DNA from: Lytechinus variegatus
Taxonomy: Eukaryota > Echinodermata > Echinoidea > Temnopleuroida > Toxopneustidae
Assembly: GCF_018143015.1 (NCBI RefSeq)
Contig: NC_054742.1
Coordinates: forward strand, 52,771,195 to 52,835,194
Length of the DNA: 64,000 nt
Reading direction: 5' to 3'
This document shows positions 10,165-22,600 of the stretch, piece by piece. Numbering within the stretch: position 1 is the stretch's first letter; every line of letters starts with the position of its first letter. The notes beneath the pieces were generated by a model that saw nothing but the letters and a program-made list of their open reading frames with translations, was not told the origin of the DNA and ran no database searches. Both the position numbers and the translations under genes were made by a program.

Positions 10165-13100
10165 ATGGATTTTTTGAAAGCCGAAATTGCAAGAAAGAAA
10201 AAGCAACTGGAGAAAACGAATCTCGTCGACGGCGTAAGTGGACAATTTATAAAATCTGTCGTCTAAAATAAATTGAATGTTTATTGCAGTCACCATTCGT
10301 CAGGCGCTTGCGAGGATGAGCTGAGTGTTGATGTTAAATTGTTAATGCGTTCCCACCTATTTATTATTTTGCACTGCTATTAATATTGAATGCCAGTTAA
10401 GAGAAGACTCAAAAGAGTGTGAAAAATTGACTGTATGTGCACTTTAAGTTAGATTGCATCATTGGAGTGATGATCAAAGACAAATTTAACAAACACAGTC
10501 TTCTGCATGAATTTGTCCATATCCAGACAAGTTATTTGTCCATGGCCATGTGTCCATAAATTCAGACTAAATAAACATATGATGATGGTGGGCCCCAAGT
10601 CTGCGCACCTAACAATTTGAGTTAAGATTTAACATGAATTTCTTCTTATTTCACGAAATCTTTCAGTTAATAATGTTCCTTATATTATTATGAGTAAGTG
10701 TACCATATTTCTCATTAAAAAATGAAAGAAAATGTAGGATTTTCTTGAAAAAGCCTCGGGCAGTCATTTTCAGATTGAAAAAAAAAATGGTACTCCATGT
10801 CTGCGCACTCATTCACTTTGCACACGATTCGGGGATTTTGTTGAGAAAGGCCGCATTTTGAGGCCGTCACATGAAATGCCCTGAATTCATTATTTTTCCA
10901 TCATTTTGAGTCGGATTTTTTTATGAATACCTGTCTTTGTATTGCATGGTAAAGTTCGTGCTCGTTGCGTATCTTCTTTTACTAGAATCGCGCAGATACG
11001 CGGGTGCGCAGACTTGGGAGACTGCGCAGACATGGGGGAACTGACCATAATTGTCGCTGTATAAACAAGCTTTTTATTTATGTTAGCTAGAGTCAAGGGA
11101 TCCAGTATAAACCAGGCATTACCCGGAATCGATCCATTCATGCAATTTAAAGTTAGATCTACATTAACTAAGTTTATGAGTCATAAACTTAGTTAATGTA
11201 GATTATGACTTTTGATGTGATCATCATGTGTAACTTACAGAGCTACCAAGTCTCACGCATTATGCGTGAGAATCAAGCATTTTGGAGTCTTGTTCATCCC
11301 CTCAAATCTCTGTCTCACGCAACTATCACAGCTTATCCCCATATACATTGTACACAATGTCTGTGATCTCACTCAGATTCACAGAAAATCTCACGCATAG
11401 CTGGTCTTTGAGTTTGAACTTGGCATCTCTGAACTTAAAGGTCAAGTCCACCTCAGAAAAATGTTGATTTTATTCAATAGAGAAAAATCAGACAAGCACA
11501 ATGCTGAAAATTTCATAAAAATCGGATGTAAAATAAGAAAGTTATGACATTTCAAAGTTAGGCTTATTTTCAACAAAATAGTTATATGAATGAGCCAGTT
11601 ACATCCAAATGAGAGAGTCGATGATTTCACTCACTCACTATTTCTTTTGTTTTTTATTGTTTGAATTATACAATATTTCTATTTTTACGAATTTCACGAT
11701 TAGGACCTCCTTGCCTGAAGCACAAAATGTTAAAATAATGGAATTCCACGTGTTCAGGGAGAAATGAAACTTCATTTCACATGACAATGACGAGAAAATC
11801 AAAATATTTCATATGATAAAATACAAAAGAAATAGTGAGTGAGTGATGTCATCAACTCTCTCATTTGGATGTAACTGGCTCGTTCATATAACTATTTTGT
11901 TGAAAATAAGCGAAACTTCAAAATGCCATAACTTTCTTATTTTACATCCGATTTTGATGAAATTTTCAGTGTTATGCTTGTTGAATTTTCTTTTTATTCA
12001 AATCAAGTTTTTGTTGGGGTGGACTTGTCCTTTAATAACAGATAGGTACATACTACTCGTAGATGATGTTTGTTTGATCATCACCTAGATCTAATTTTGT
12101 AACATTGCATGTGAGTCAAACATGCAGCTGGTTTATTCTTTTTGGAAGAATATGTTTTCAAACCGACGTCAAACTCCTAGCCACACACTGTATAATATAG
12201 ATCTAGCTAGCTGTTAGGCTCTTACAATAGTGAACATGACTTTATTTGAAGTACATGTAAATTCTTACTAAACTCTCAGTCTCAGCCTCTTTCTTTCTAA
12301 CCTTATTTCCAGGGGAGTGGAAAAAAGACATTCAAGAGAGCTGACTTGAAAGCAAAGCAGGAGGAAGAATATTGGAAGAAACATAAAGTAAGTAAAAATA
12401 AATATAAAGTAAGTAAAAATAAACTCTAAGGCCCGTACTGTGAACTCTGGTTAAAGTTGTAGTTGAACTATGGAGAGACGATTGGGACACATTCCATTTA
12501 TTAACTCATATGACACCCAGATTGTTCATTACTGTCTGGGAATGATTTCTTCATTATGAAAGCAAAAGGAAACAAAACAGAATTTTTAAATCTTGGCTCC
12601 CCATAATTTAAGCACAGAGTTTAGACCATGGTCTAAGATAAACCTAACTTCAGAATACGGGGCCTTAGAATTTTGATGGTGTTTATACTAGGCCTACATA
12701 TTGTACCTACTTTAGAGCATGAGACTGTTAATCAATTTCAATGAAAATAAGTGTAACCAATGAAGTTGAAAATCAATAAATCAATAAAAAGAATGAATAA
12801 ATGTTATATTGTAGGCACAAACATTTAATTTAGTATTGCAAGTTTTTATACTCTTGTACAAATTCTGGATATACATGTAGCCTTCAGAGATGTACATGTA
12901 GTCATGACTGTCATGTACCATGTACGTGTATGAAATCTAAAGTGTATAAGTGCGGACTTTGAAGCATAAGATCTAGGGTTCAAATCCCACCACTGCGCTC
13001 GCATCCTTTGGCAATCAATTTATCTACATGTGCCACTCTCCACCCAGGTGTAAATTGGTACGCGGTAGGAAGAAATTCCTTAAATGCTCGAGCACCTGAT

Positions 13101-16100
13101 CAGGGTAGCCATGCTAAAGCTGGGGTAATAGTATGCAGCACTTAGAAACATTTGTATTGAGCGCTATATAAAAGTTGCATATTATTATTATTAAAATTCA
13201 CGTTTAATTCTTCATATACTGTATGTATGTTGCATGTTTTCACTAGTCCTTGTTCATCTCTTTTTTTAAAATCAACAATATGGAAGATTTTCTTATACTA
13301 TCTCACATTTTCTTCATGTACAGCCTGAGAATGATGAAGGAGAGAGTAGTAAAAAGAAAGCAAGAAGTGAAAGGCTTGCCAGTGATTCTCTTTCAGATGA
13401 TCCCAATCTTGTAACTCTCTCCAGACAAGAGGTAAGGGGAAAAATGGATGGATGATTGTAATTTTCTCTTTTCATGATTATGTCATCCTTTATGGTTATG
13501 ATTTATCAATTTTGCAAATGTTCTTATGGCATGGTCACACCGCCCGAGCGTTGTTTGAGCGGTTGTGGAGCGGTAGGGAAAGAGGGTCGAATTTCGCTCA
13601 CAAAATTGGGGAAAAAATCGAAAAAAAAAAAAAAACAATCGAAATCGAAAATGGTGGTAGCGGTGATGATTGTTTTCTCTCCGCTCCACGACCGCTCCAA
13701 CAACGCTTGGGCGGTGTGACCATGCCTTTAATTCTTATGCTACTTTTTATTTTACAAAAAAGACAAGAAGATGTATGTTAACTTAATGTTGATTTAATCA
13801 GCACTTGCCCATTAGGTTTTTGCAAATTAAATTTTGAATCATGAACACGATGTTTTTAGTAGTTTCCATACATATATAGAAGCTATTTTAATTAATATTG
13901 GAACAACCAATGCATTGCTATTATGGGAAATATTGAATGGTCAGCAATATCTAAAGAGAAGGAAAACACTGTACAATAATCATTTATTAGTGCAATAGGT
14001 TCATTTCAAGTATTAGGAATGATTAAAAATGCTTTTTTTTTTGCAGGTTGTCAGAAGATTGCGAGAAAGATCAGAGCCTATCAGGTTATTTGCAGAGACA
14101 GACACAGAAGCTTTCTTCAGACTCAGGAAAATTGAGATGCTTGCCCCAGAAATTAACAAGGTAAGATATGTGCATTAGCATTTAGATAAAGCATATTTTG
14201 TTGGCAGGTTTTATTTTTAACTACATCTATGAATTCATTTTTAAATGAAACTATCTAATATCATTGACTTTAATATTTTTAGCTTTTGAATGCTGGTGCA
14301 TTCATCATTGAAGTATACAGTATTCCCTTGAATCTTTCTCTCTTGCTCTAACTCTCTCACACATACATACTGTTTAAGTACTGTTGATAGAGTTATCCCC
14401 TTCCCCAAGCCAATACCCTGTATTCATTTCTCTGTACTGTCACATAGTATCTTAGCATCCCTTCTCCCCTGTATCTTTCCACTTTTTGTCTCACCTGCGA
14501 AGCAAGTGAGACTATAGGCGCCGCTTTTTCCGACGGCGGCGGCGGCGGCGGCGTCAACATCAAATCTTAACCTGAGGTTAAGTTTTTGAAATGACGTCAT
14601 AACTTAGAAAGTATATGGACCTAGTTCATGAAACTTGGCCATAAGGTTAATCAAGTATTACTGAACATCCTATTAGAGTTTCATGTCACATGACCAAGGT
14701 CAAAGGTCATTTAGGGTCAATGAACTTAGACCATGTTGGAGGAATCAACATCGAAATCTTAACCTGAGGTTAAGTTTTTGAAATGTCATCATAACTTAGA
14801 AAATATATAGACCTATTTCATGAAACTTGGACATAAGGTTTTATCAAGTATCACTGAACATCCTGCATGAGTTTCACGTCACATGACCAAGGTCAAAGGT
14901 CATTTAGGGTCAATGAACTTTGGCCGAATTGGGGATATCTGTTGAATTCCCATCATAACTTTGAAAGTTTATGGATCTGATTCATGAAACTTAGACATAA
15001 TAGTAATCAAGCATCACTGAATATTTTGTGCAAGTTTCAGGTCTCATGATTAAGGTCAAAGGTCATTTAGGGTCAATGAACTTTGGCCGAATCGGGGGTA
15101 TCTGTTGAATTACCATCATAACTTTGAATGTTTAATAGTCTAGTTCATTAAACTTGGACATATGAGTAATCAAATATCACTGAACATCCTGTACGCATTT
15201 CAGGTCACATGACCAAGGTCAAAGAACTTTGGCCGAATTGGGTGTATCTGTTGAATTACCATCGTAACTTTGAAAATTTATGGATCTGATTCATGAAACT
15301 TGTACATAAGAGTAATCAAGTATCACTGAACATCCTGTGCGAGTTTCAGGTCACATGATCAAGGTCAAAGGTCATGTAAGGTCAATGAACTTTGGCTATG
15401 TTGGGGTTTTTTGTTGAATAACCATCATATCTCTGTAAGTTTATTGGTCTCGTTCATAAAAAGTGGACATAAGAGTAACCATGTATCACTGAACATCTTG
15501 TGTGAGTTAGAGTAGTATTCAAAGTCAGCACTGCTGCTATATTGAACCGCGTGATGCAGGTGAGACGGCCAGAGGCATTCCACTTGTTACTTTTTTCAGG
15601 TGCTTCATGTTTGTTGTTTTTTTTTTTTATGTAAAAGATGAAGTAGTTTTGAAGCTGCTAGATATGAAATATTCAATTTAGATCTTTTTACAATTTCTGT
15701 TTTAAACTTCGATTCCTTCAGGGTCTTCGGAACGATTTCAAAGAAGCTATGGACAAGGTTGACCAGCAGTACTTGGAGGAACTGGTCAAGGCTCAAGGAG
15801 AGGATGTCCCAACCAGCGCATATGACATGAAGTTTGAAGATGACGGCCATACCATTGATTCCATTCTAGAGATGGCTAAAGAAATGGGCAAGGGCGATGA
15901 GGAAGTAGATAATAAAGTCATCCTCATCTACATCAAGGTATGTTGTTTACTTCATCCTTCAGCCCAACAACAATAGATTTTCATGTTCATGTTAGTAATT
16001 TATGTATTTAGGATTTTCAACAACATTTCAATTTATTGTTTTAATGTAGAAATATCTGTTTTGTCATGTACTTTTAATTAAATTATTTTTCTGTTCAACA

Positions 16101-19100
16101 TTGATTTTCCAGTTTTTGCTGAAAGGCTGGGCTCAGGATCTTAACCGTAGACCGGAAGATCTGAAGAGAAAGTATGAAAGGAAGATTACAGAGCGCTACA
16201 TACAGTCAAACAGAAGGATACCTAAAACCACTCTTCAATAAACTGAAGAAAAAGGTAGGAAATATGATTACTTATTAGGCATCTGCTTATTTTGCTAACA
16301 TTCAATTGAGTAAGCACTACAAAATTAATAAAGCACGGGTCTAATGTCACTAATACAAATGAGCCCTGGTCCTGTGGTGGCAAGATGAACGAGGTTGGAA
16401 TGTACAATATTTTTTTATATTTCTCTTGTATTTAACAAATCAAAATATCAAATAGTGCTTGAGTAACTTACATCTCTTCTTCATTAAAATAAGAAGTAAA
16501 CATTCAGCAATATGGGAAATTGGGGATGTTATATTTTGATGAAATTTGTGTTTCCTGTATGTTTCAATTGAATAATGTCACTATAAAGCCAGAGAGTTCT
16601 TGAGTTTGATTGCAGTTATGACATTTATTTTCATTTGTGGTATATCTTTGTATCAATTAAAGATCTCATGCTATCTTTCTTGTTCCATTATTTGATGCTA
16701 ATGTAATATTATTTACCTTTTTATTCTATTTAGTCCCTTTCTCCAGATATTTTGGATAGCTTAGTGGAGATCATAAAGTTCATGTTGGAGAGAGAATATG
16801 TCAAAGTAAGTAAGCTGTTATATCTGTTCAGCATTTTTTTTTTGTTAATTTTTTGTTTAGATTTCTGTTATTAAATAGTGCAATGATTGTACTTGGGATA
16901 ATTATTAGAATTCTCATATGTTTTAATGGAATAAATTGATTCAGAAAAGATTGAATAAGATTGCATTTTCAACTTTCATAATTTTTGTGACCATTTTTTC
17001 TTGCAGGTAAATTATAAAGTTTACATAGTTTGAACTTTATCTTACTTGTAAGACCATTGACCCTATAATCACATGAAGGATTTGCTATTTAGTCTTATTA
17101 CAAATTGGAAAATGATTACCCATTCCAGATAGACAGAAAAACAAATCAATGCAAAACATTACCGAAATTTACCCTTGACAACAACAACAACCAAGATTTG
17201 ATATCTGTAATTATACACATTTCTATGTAATGATACGTGATTCTGTAATTATACATGATTCTCACTCTTTTTTTATACAGGCCAATGATTCCTATCTTCA
17301 GATGGCCATAGGGAATGCTCCATGGCCCATTGGGGTCACTATGGTTGGTATTCACGTCCGTACAGGAAGAGAGAAGATCTTCTCCAAGAACGTTGCTCGT
17401 ATCCTTTTCATATTGTGTACCTGATTGGGTTATTTATAGCCACTTTGTTCAATAAATGTTTGTGTAGTTCCCAAGATGGTCTAACATCACTATCGGTATC
17501 AGGTCTACCATTAATTAAGCCTAATTGCAAGTAGGTATTAATCATTACTTGCAGTCACTTGGTATGTTGATTGTCAGGTTTGCTTTTAATTGAATGGTCT
17601 TAATTTCTGCCTCTTCATCAATTTAGTTTTTTTCCATTTTGTATGCCTTTAGGTAATGACCTCTCAATACAATCAAATTATACCATTTAAAATTATTACT
17701 TAATTAATCAAGAATCCAAGATCAAACCAGAAAAGAAAGGATGGACTTCCATTTGAATCTATCTTGCAATTGGGTCAAGTCGCTGAACCATGTCAGGGAT
17801 TTATTCTCTACACATGCACACAATGAAAGGGGATCCCATGACAACTGAAAGACTTCACAATGTTCCCACCACAGATATCTCCCAAACATAACACCTCCTA
17901 ATTCAACTGGCTGATGATCGATGCATTTCATCAAACTGTAGATATATCTTCACAAACTTGGACCAAAAGAAGAATGATCTTCGTGACATAAGTGAATGAA
18001 GAAAAATAAGAGCTATTCATACAGAAAAGACGGTTGTTTTCATTGTGGTAATATGTAGTATTCTATATGGGTATGTTTTATCCTTAATTATTTCCACTAG
18101 ATGTGCTGAATGATGAGACACAAAGGAAATATATCCAGGTATGTATGCATTTATGTTAGTTTCTAGATAAATTGAGACATAGGCCCATATTCTGAAGTCG
18201 GGTTTAACTTAAACTCAGGTTTAAAGTTGTGGTCTAACTATGGATAGCCAATTGTTACATAAATCACTAACTAGAGATATCATATTTCAGCTCATTTGGC
18301 TCTCAAGTCATTCAGGATTGTCTAGTAAATATAAAAAGATGATTGTCTTCACAATCGCTGACTCAGGAGCACAGTAAACATAAGAAACATACAACTTAAT
18401 GAAAATTTTGACACTTTTTGCTTCCCATAGTTTTAGCACAGTTAGACCATGGTCTAATTTAAACCTGACTTCAGAATACGGGCCAAAGGGTTTTACTTAA
18501 AATATTTTAAATATATAATTTGTTTTATTCAACAGGGTCACTAGCAATTATTGATTCAATAGGGATTACATGTATGTTACTAACAGTGAAGTAATTATGT
18601 AATGTGCTGTATAATTGTAATTGATATATCATACTGCCAGTCTCTTGCATGAAGAAAATGAAAATGAGGGAAATTAACATTTTCAGACTGTAGGGGATTT
18701 TCTTACACACAAAGTAATGTTACTACGGTACACTTTTAAGAAATAGGACAAAATCTTTATTAATTTTGATGTCAGGACTGTCAATAAAATCATATTGCTG
18801 ACCTTGCTTATGCCAGTTAGTGAATTTTGTCTTGGTCAAAGCTTTTCCATCAGTCCCAACAGATTCAACTCTACATCTAATCAGTACAACAAAACCTGGG
18901 AATGGAAACAACTTCAAAACATTATCTTGTAGGGGGAATTATTGTTTAAGAAAAATAGTGAAATCATTTTTATCAGGCAGATGTGGAAAGAATATTAAAG
19001 ATTTCTTCATGCTGAGGTCCACCATTGGAAGTTTGGCAATAGCAATGGTTTCAGTATCAGTTCACTGGCTTCATTAACTCTTCATGCTTCACCTGTAAAC

Positions 19101-19677
19101 CTCCTGTATGTTGCATTATTTTAGGGTATCATTCACATTCGTGCCATGAGTCACAGACTCCTCACAATAAACCTGGCCATGGTATTGTTTTGTGAGGAGG
19201 TTTTATTGATTTTAATCCTGTCCTTTTTCAATGAACTTCCTGGCTGTGATCAGGATGTAATTAACGATTCTGTAATTTGTAAACTGCGATAATCCGTCAA
19301 ACGCTAAACTAATGTCGCACGCGCGATCGATCGATCGGTACACATGTACGGTATACAAAAACGCCAGCTATACATTGTAGCTAGACAAACTCCGGGGCAT
19401 GCAATTGTTCGAAAAACAATGGACCGGGACGTCTCTATTGGAAATGTGTGGTTGTGCAAAAATGCAAACGAAACACGCCTACGGATGTGCAATAATGCGA
19501 ACGTAACGCATGAAGAGTTAATCGAAAATACTGACTTCATGAGGAATGGGCAATAAATTTAGTATTCCTTTGTTTTTGTTTCAAATCAGCACTGAAGAGA
19601 TTGATGACACTCTGTCAGAGACACTATCCTACAGACCCATCAAAGATGTGGAGTACCAAGGAGTTAATCTATTCTGA
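10165..19677 (+). CDS. PRPF18: Pre-mRNA-splicing factor 18 (with apparent frame breaks)
   Basis: Exons: 10165-10233, 12313-12387, 13324-13431, 14047-14160, 15722-15937, 16113-16254, 16734-16805, 17281-17398, 18101-18138 and about 19590-19677; expected length is about 345 aa (human 342). An in-frame TGA lies 12 nt before the ATG. Recognisable parts are [20 protein letters not shown], the PRP4-like (SFM) segment [38 protein letters not shown], and the highly conserved Prp18 core [19 protein letters not shown] with [19 protein letters not shown]. Prp18 acts in the second catalytic step of splicing with SLU7. Exon 6 is 142 nt although both neighbours are phase 0: the frame shifts by +1 near 16185 (family reading [17 protein letters not shown] resumes one base later). 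In the last exon the frame shifts again after 19645 (PTDPSK, then [10 protein letters not shown] and stop), and the exon 9/10 junction is one base short unless a weaker donor at 18143 is used. As written the gene is broken; it could be assembly error or a damaged allele. Confidence 0.88.
10588..11048. mobile_element. Probable foldback element with GTCTGCGCA inverted termini
   Basis: The left part carries CCCCAAGTCTGCGCACC (about 10595-10611) and CCATGTCTGCGCACTC (about 10795). The right part carries the reverse complements GGGTGCGCAGACTTGGGA and CTGCGCAGACATGGGGG (11002-11036). The paired motifs in opposite orientation suggest a non-autonomous element of about 0.45 kb in PRPF18 intron 1. The ends are approximate. 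Confidence 0.45.
11157..11203. repeat. Perfect palindrome, 23-bp arms with 1-nt centre
   Basis: Positions 11157-11179 are exactly the reverse complement of 11181-11203, with a single G at 11180 between them. It lies in PRPF18 intron 1 about 230 bp left of a TTAA foldback element. It could be the collapsed remnant of a small inverted-repeat transposon. Confidence 0.8.
11439..12031. mobile_element. TTAA-flanked foldback element, copy 1
   Basis: Flanking TTAA at 11435-11438 and 12032-12035. Arms of about 200 bp are reverse complements: the left begins AGGTCAAGTCCACCTCAGAA, the right ends GGTGGACTTGTCCT. Shared inner blocks include AAATTTCATAAAAATCGGAT and its complement, the AAGAAAGTTATGACATTTCA block, and CATTTGGATGTAACTGGCTC. 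It has no coding capacity and sits in PRPF18 intron 1. TTAA duplication is typical of piggyBac-type transposition, so a piggyBac-mobilised MITE is the best guess. Other copies are at 30237-30823 and 58876-59454. Confidence 0.75.
12430..12664. mobile_element. MITE, GGCCCGTATTCTGAA family, copy 1
   Basis: The left end GGCCCGTACTGTGAACTC and right end AACTTCAGAATACGGGGCC are imperfect inverted repeats. Inner blocks AGTTGAACTATGGAGAGACG and AGACCATGGTCTAAGATAAA match the copy at 18182-18484. It is about 235 bp, non-coding, in PRPF18 intron 2. Confidence 0.65.
12948..13193 (+). mobile_element. tRNA-derived SINE
   Basis: A pol III B-box GGTTCAAATCC lies at 12977-12987, with a weak A-box-like segment about 25 bp before it. 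The non-tRNA body contains GGTACGCGGTAGGAAGAAAT, GCTCGAGCACCTGATCAGGG and GAGCGCTATATAAAAGTTG, and the 3' end is an (ATT)n tail. The head-body-simple tail arrangement is that of a SINE. It lies in PRPF18 intron 2; partial relatives are at 1683-1856, 49661-49710 and 62533-62592. Confidence 0.7.
13528..13726. mobile_element. MITE with GGCATGGTCACACCGCCC inverted termini
   Basis: The left end GGCATGGTCACACCGCCCGA continues through AGCGTTGTTTGAGCGGTTGT; the right end is its near-perfect complement (AACGCTTGGGCGGTGTGACC then ATGCC). The arms are about 50 bp around an A-rich centre. It lies just after PRPF18 exon 3. Open frames crossing it on both strands are artefacts of the inverted repeat. Confidence 0.75.
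14489..15565. mobile_element. Element with TCTCACCTGC inverted ends and about six 155-190-bp tandem units
   Basis: It starts TCTCACCTGCGAAGCAAGTG, passes a (GGC)n run (14536-14553), then repeats a unit of the type CATAACTTxGAAAGTxTATGG - GAAACTTGGACATAA - AATCAAGTATCACTGAACAT - TTTCAGGTCACATGACCAAG - AGGTCAAAGGTCA - TTTAGGGTCAATGAACTT, with recognisable unit starts near 14587, 14777, 14950, 15115, 15265 and 15425. It ends GCAGGTGAGA (15556-15565), the complement of the start. It is non-coding and lies in PRPF18 intron 4. A second copy starts at 63752. Confidence 0.7.
18182..18484. mobile_element. MITE, GGCCCGTATTCTGAA family, copy 2
   Basis: The left end GGCCCATATTCTGAAGTCGG and right end CTGACTTCAGAATACGGGCC are inverted repeats of about 30 bp (longer with GTTTAAxxTAAA). 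Inner AGACCATGGTCTAA and GGTCTAACTATGGATAGCCA match the copy at 12430-12664. It lies in PRPF18 intron 9, which also spans 19.1-19.5 kb where I see no feature. Confidence 0.7.
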
Positions 19678-19684
19678 GAGGTAA

Positions 19685-22600
19685 TGGACAAATAAAAATA
19701 AAAGACAGAAAAACAACTGGCTAACAAGGATATGTAGATTAAGAAATATCCAGCCCCCAGATGAACCATCCTTTAATTTATGGCCTTGTATTTAAGTAGA
19801 AGACACATTTTCCAAGTTGTAGTATATGAACAGCCAAGTGTGTGTAATGCAAGGGATGGAGATCTGCAGTCCATGACATGCCACACAGCCATGAAGATGT
19901 GATTGTGCCTGTGTTGGTGGGCCACTTTTTGCTTTGTACTTTGTTTCGTAAAGAATGAGGTCTGCAATTATGAGACTACATAGAACTGCATTACTGTCAG
20001 TTGTGGGTGAGGCTCAATGTTTTGAAACATAATGAAATTTGTTAAGTATCCATAACCGGTCTGTTTCTGCATAAGTACAGCTCCTCAGACATACTGTTAA
20101 TATGAAGCACCATGTGATATACAAAAACTCACACACTTCTCAATTGCCAGCTAAGTTACAGCACCTGGACAACTAGCAGACAATCCATGGAAATATCTTT
20201 CAACAACGATTCTGCTAGGATATGTAAATGCTGTAAGGATAACAGAGATCATCCCTGTTTTTTGAGGAATTAGAAATACCCCAGTTTAATAGAGTTTAAA
20301 TAATATCTGGTCTGAAATGTTCCACTTTGGTGATTATTCAATATATTATATGTCTTAATTGGGTATGTTCCTATTTAATGATAGCATTGTCAAGTACATT
20401 AGAACTGGAAAAAGATAATGTAAGATTAAAATGTTAAATTTTTGTCGTTTCAGGAAAGTAGAGTGTAGCTATATGTCATCTTGTGCCATACATAAAAATA
20501 TACAGGTCCAGTAAGTCCCAAGTAGGTAACTTTTCCCACTATATTCATACACTGATAATATTAGTGAGTTTTTATACTTTGTCCCATCATATCGGAGTGA
20601 GGCTTAGTTTTCTCATTGCTATCATGTCTATGAAAAAAGACTAATTGTTGTTGAACCAAGTGGCAAAGCTGCCATTCGACCAATATTTGACCAACCGGTC
20701 CTACATTTGTAAATGGAAAGGAATTTTAAATGACATGTGGAAATCAGAACAATCATTTTTATAGACAATGTACGATTTGATCAAGCAGTCATTAACCCAT
20801 CATACTGGATTCTCAGAAATTATTGCTCATTTTGTGTTCATCTTGTTTTGAAAGACATTTGCTTGTTATACTTCAAGAGATGATGCTGATGCCTGGTATC
20901 TTTGTACTTACTTTGTTACCAGAATCTGTCCGACAGCTCTTATTATGAGACATTTGACATGATTATAATCAGACATTGATAAATACCTGAATCCGTTAGC
21001 TTTGCAGAAAGTACTATCCAAAATGTTTTACCAACAGATTCAGAAACTCGAGAAAAGAGTACCCTGGTCAGGAGTATACTACTGTTTGTATTTTTTTAAT
21101 TACCAATGGAGAACCATTAAGGCCTTTTTTTAAACAGTTCTTTGAATATCCAATTACTTTAGTTTCATTACTTGAATTGGGTTTACGAGTACATAATTAA
21201 GGAGACACTACAAATTCCAATATATTTTTATGAAGTGATGTATTTATTTATGAATATAACATTTTCTTAAATGAACAAGCTATTCTTGACTTAAAATAGC
21301 AATTACAATGTAAATGTACTTTTAGTATCAAAACAATATCTGAAGACTGATAACAATGTCATTGTACATTTAATATTTAAATGATGTGTTACTGTTTTTT
21401 TTTTTTTATAATACTTGGTATCAAATTTTAACTTGGTATCAAATCTCAGGCACCGATAACTAAGAAGTGTCCAAGTGTAATCTATTCTACTTTTTCATTC
21501 ATAAGACCTGACAACTCTACTTTTTGTTGGTTATCACAAAATATCTACATCCATCTGTGCTTAATGTAAAGAGTGAAAGATTGTACAGTGTAAACATTGT
21601 ATAAATGTAAATATAAATAACAGATTAGGCAAGATTAAACTATCATCAGAAAAATGTTTGTACGTTGTGATCTAGATCTGACAAGTGTACTCACAGCATT
21701 CAAAGTATTGTATTTGAATTTGAAATACAACTGTCTTTTAATACTCAAATGGACTATGATGGAAGTATGATGATGGAAGATGATGAAAGTTAAGAGGATG
21801 AGGCAGAAAAGGAAAGAAAATGTTATCAGTCTGGCTTGGGTGAGTAAGTGGATTTTTTAATATAACAATCAGAAGATAAACGAGCTAAAGACAAAACAGT
21901 TCTGGGGCCCGTAACACAGAGCTAAGCAATGATCGCACATTTTTTTACGATTGATTGCATTGACTACAATGTACAATCTTGAAAATCAGAGCGTACAATT
22001 GCTAACCTTTGTGTTACGGGACCCAGGTCTACTTGCAACCAAACAATGCTGGATTTGAGATTTTTATAGGAAGAGAATGTGTCCTTTCCTTGGTTATTTT
22101 GGAAGGATGAATGAAGAAGAGGAAAGAGAGGGTAGAAGATGGATGCAGATGATTGGAGGGAGAAAAAGGGTAAGTTTCTAAACAAACAAATAGAAACATT
22201 ATTCAAAAGGTATACAATGTATTTCATGCAGACTAGTCAAAATAAAAGAAATTACTAAGTTGTATTGCTGCAAATTGTTTACAGCATTACAAATGAACAC
22301 TGAACTTTTCAGTCAATCACATGTCGGTGAATTTCAAAAAGTGCACTTGTGTATCAATTACAGTGCACTTGTTGATAATTGGTTCATATTCATAGCACCT
22401 TTCATTTGTTCATATACTTATTTACAACAGTCTATGTTGATGTATATATATTTATTTTGATGAAAACAGACTTGTTCAATTTGTACAAAACTTTTTTTTC
22501 CAAATTATACCTTATACATTTGACTCTTCAGATGTGTAGTAAATTGGAAAGTAATATACAGTTGCTGTTATGTCAAAGAAAAGATGACCAAGATGGAGAA

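Noticed and set aside
13452-13781. Overlapping 109-, 81- and 68-codon frames on both strands
   Set aside because: They cover a MITE with inverted repeats and a poly-A centre; the mirror-image frames are expected from the palindrome.
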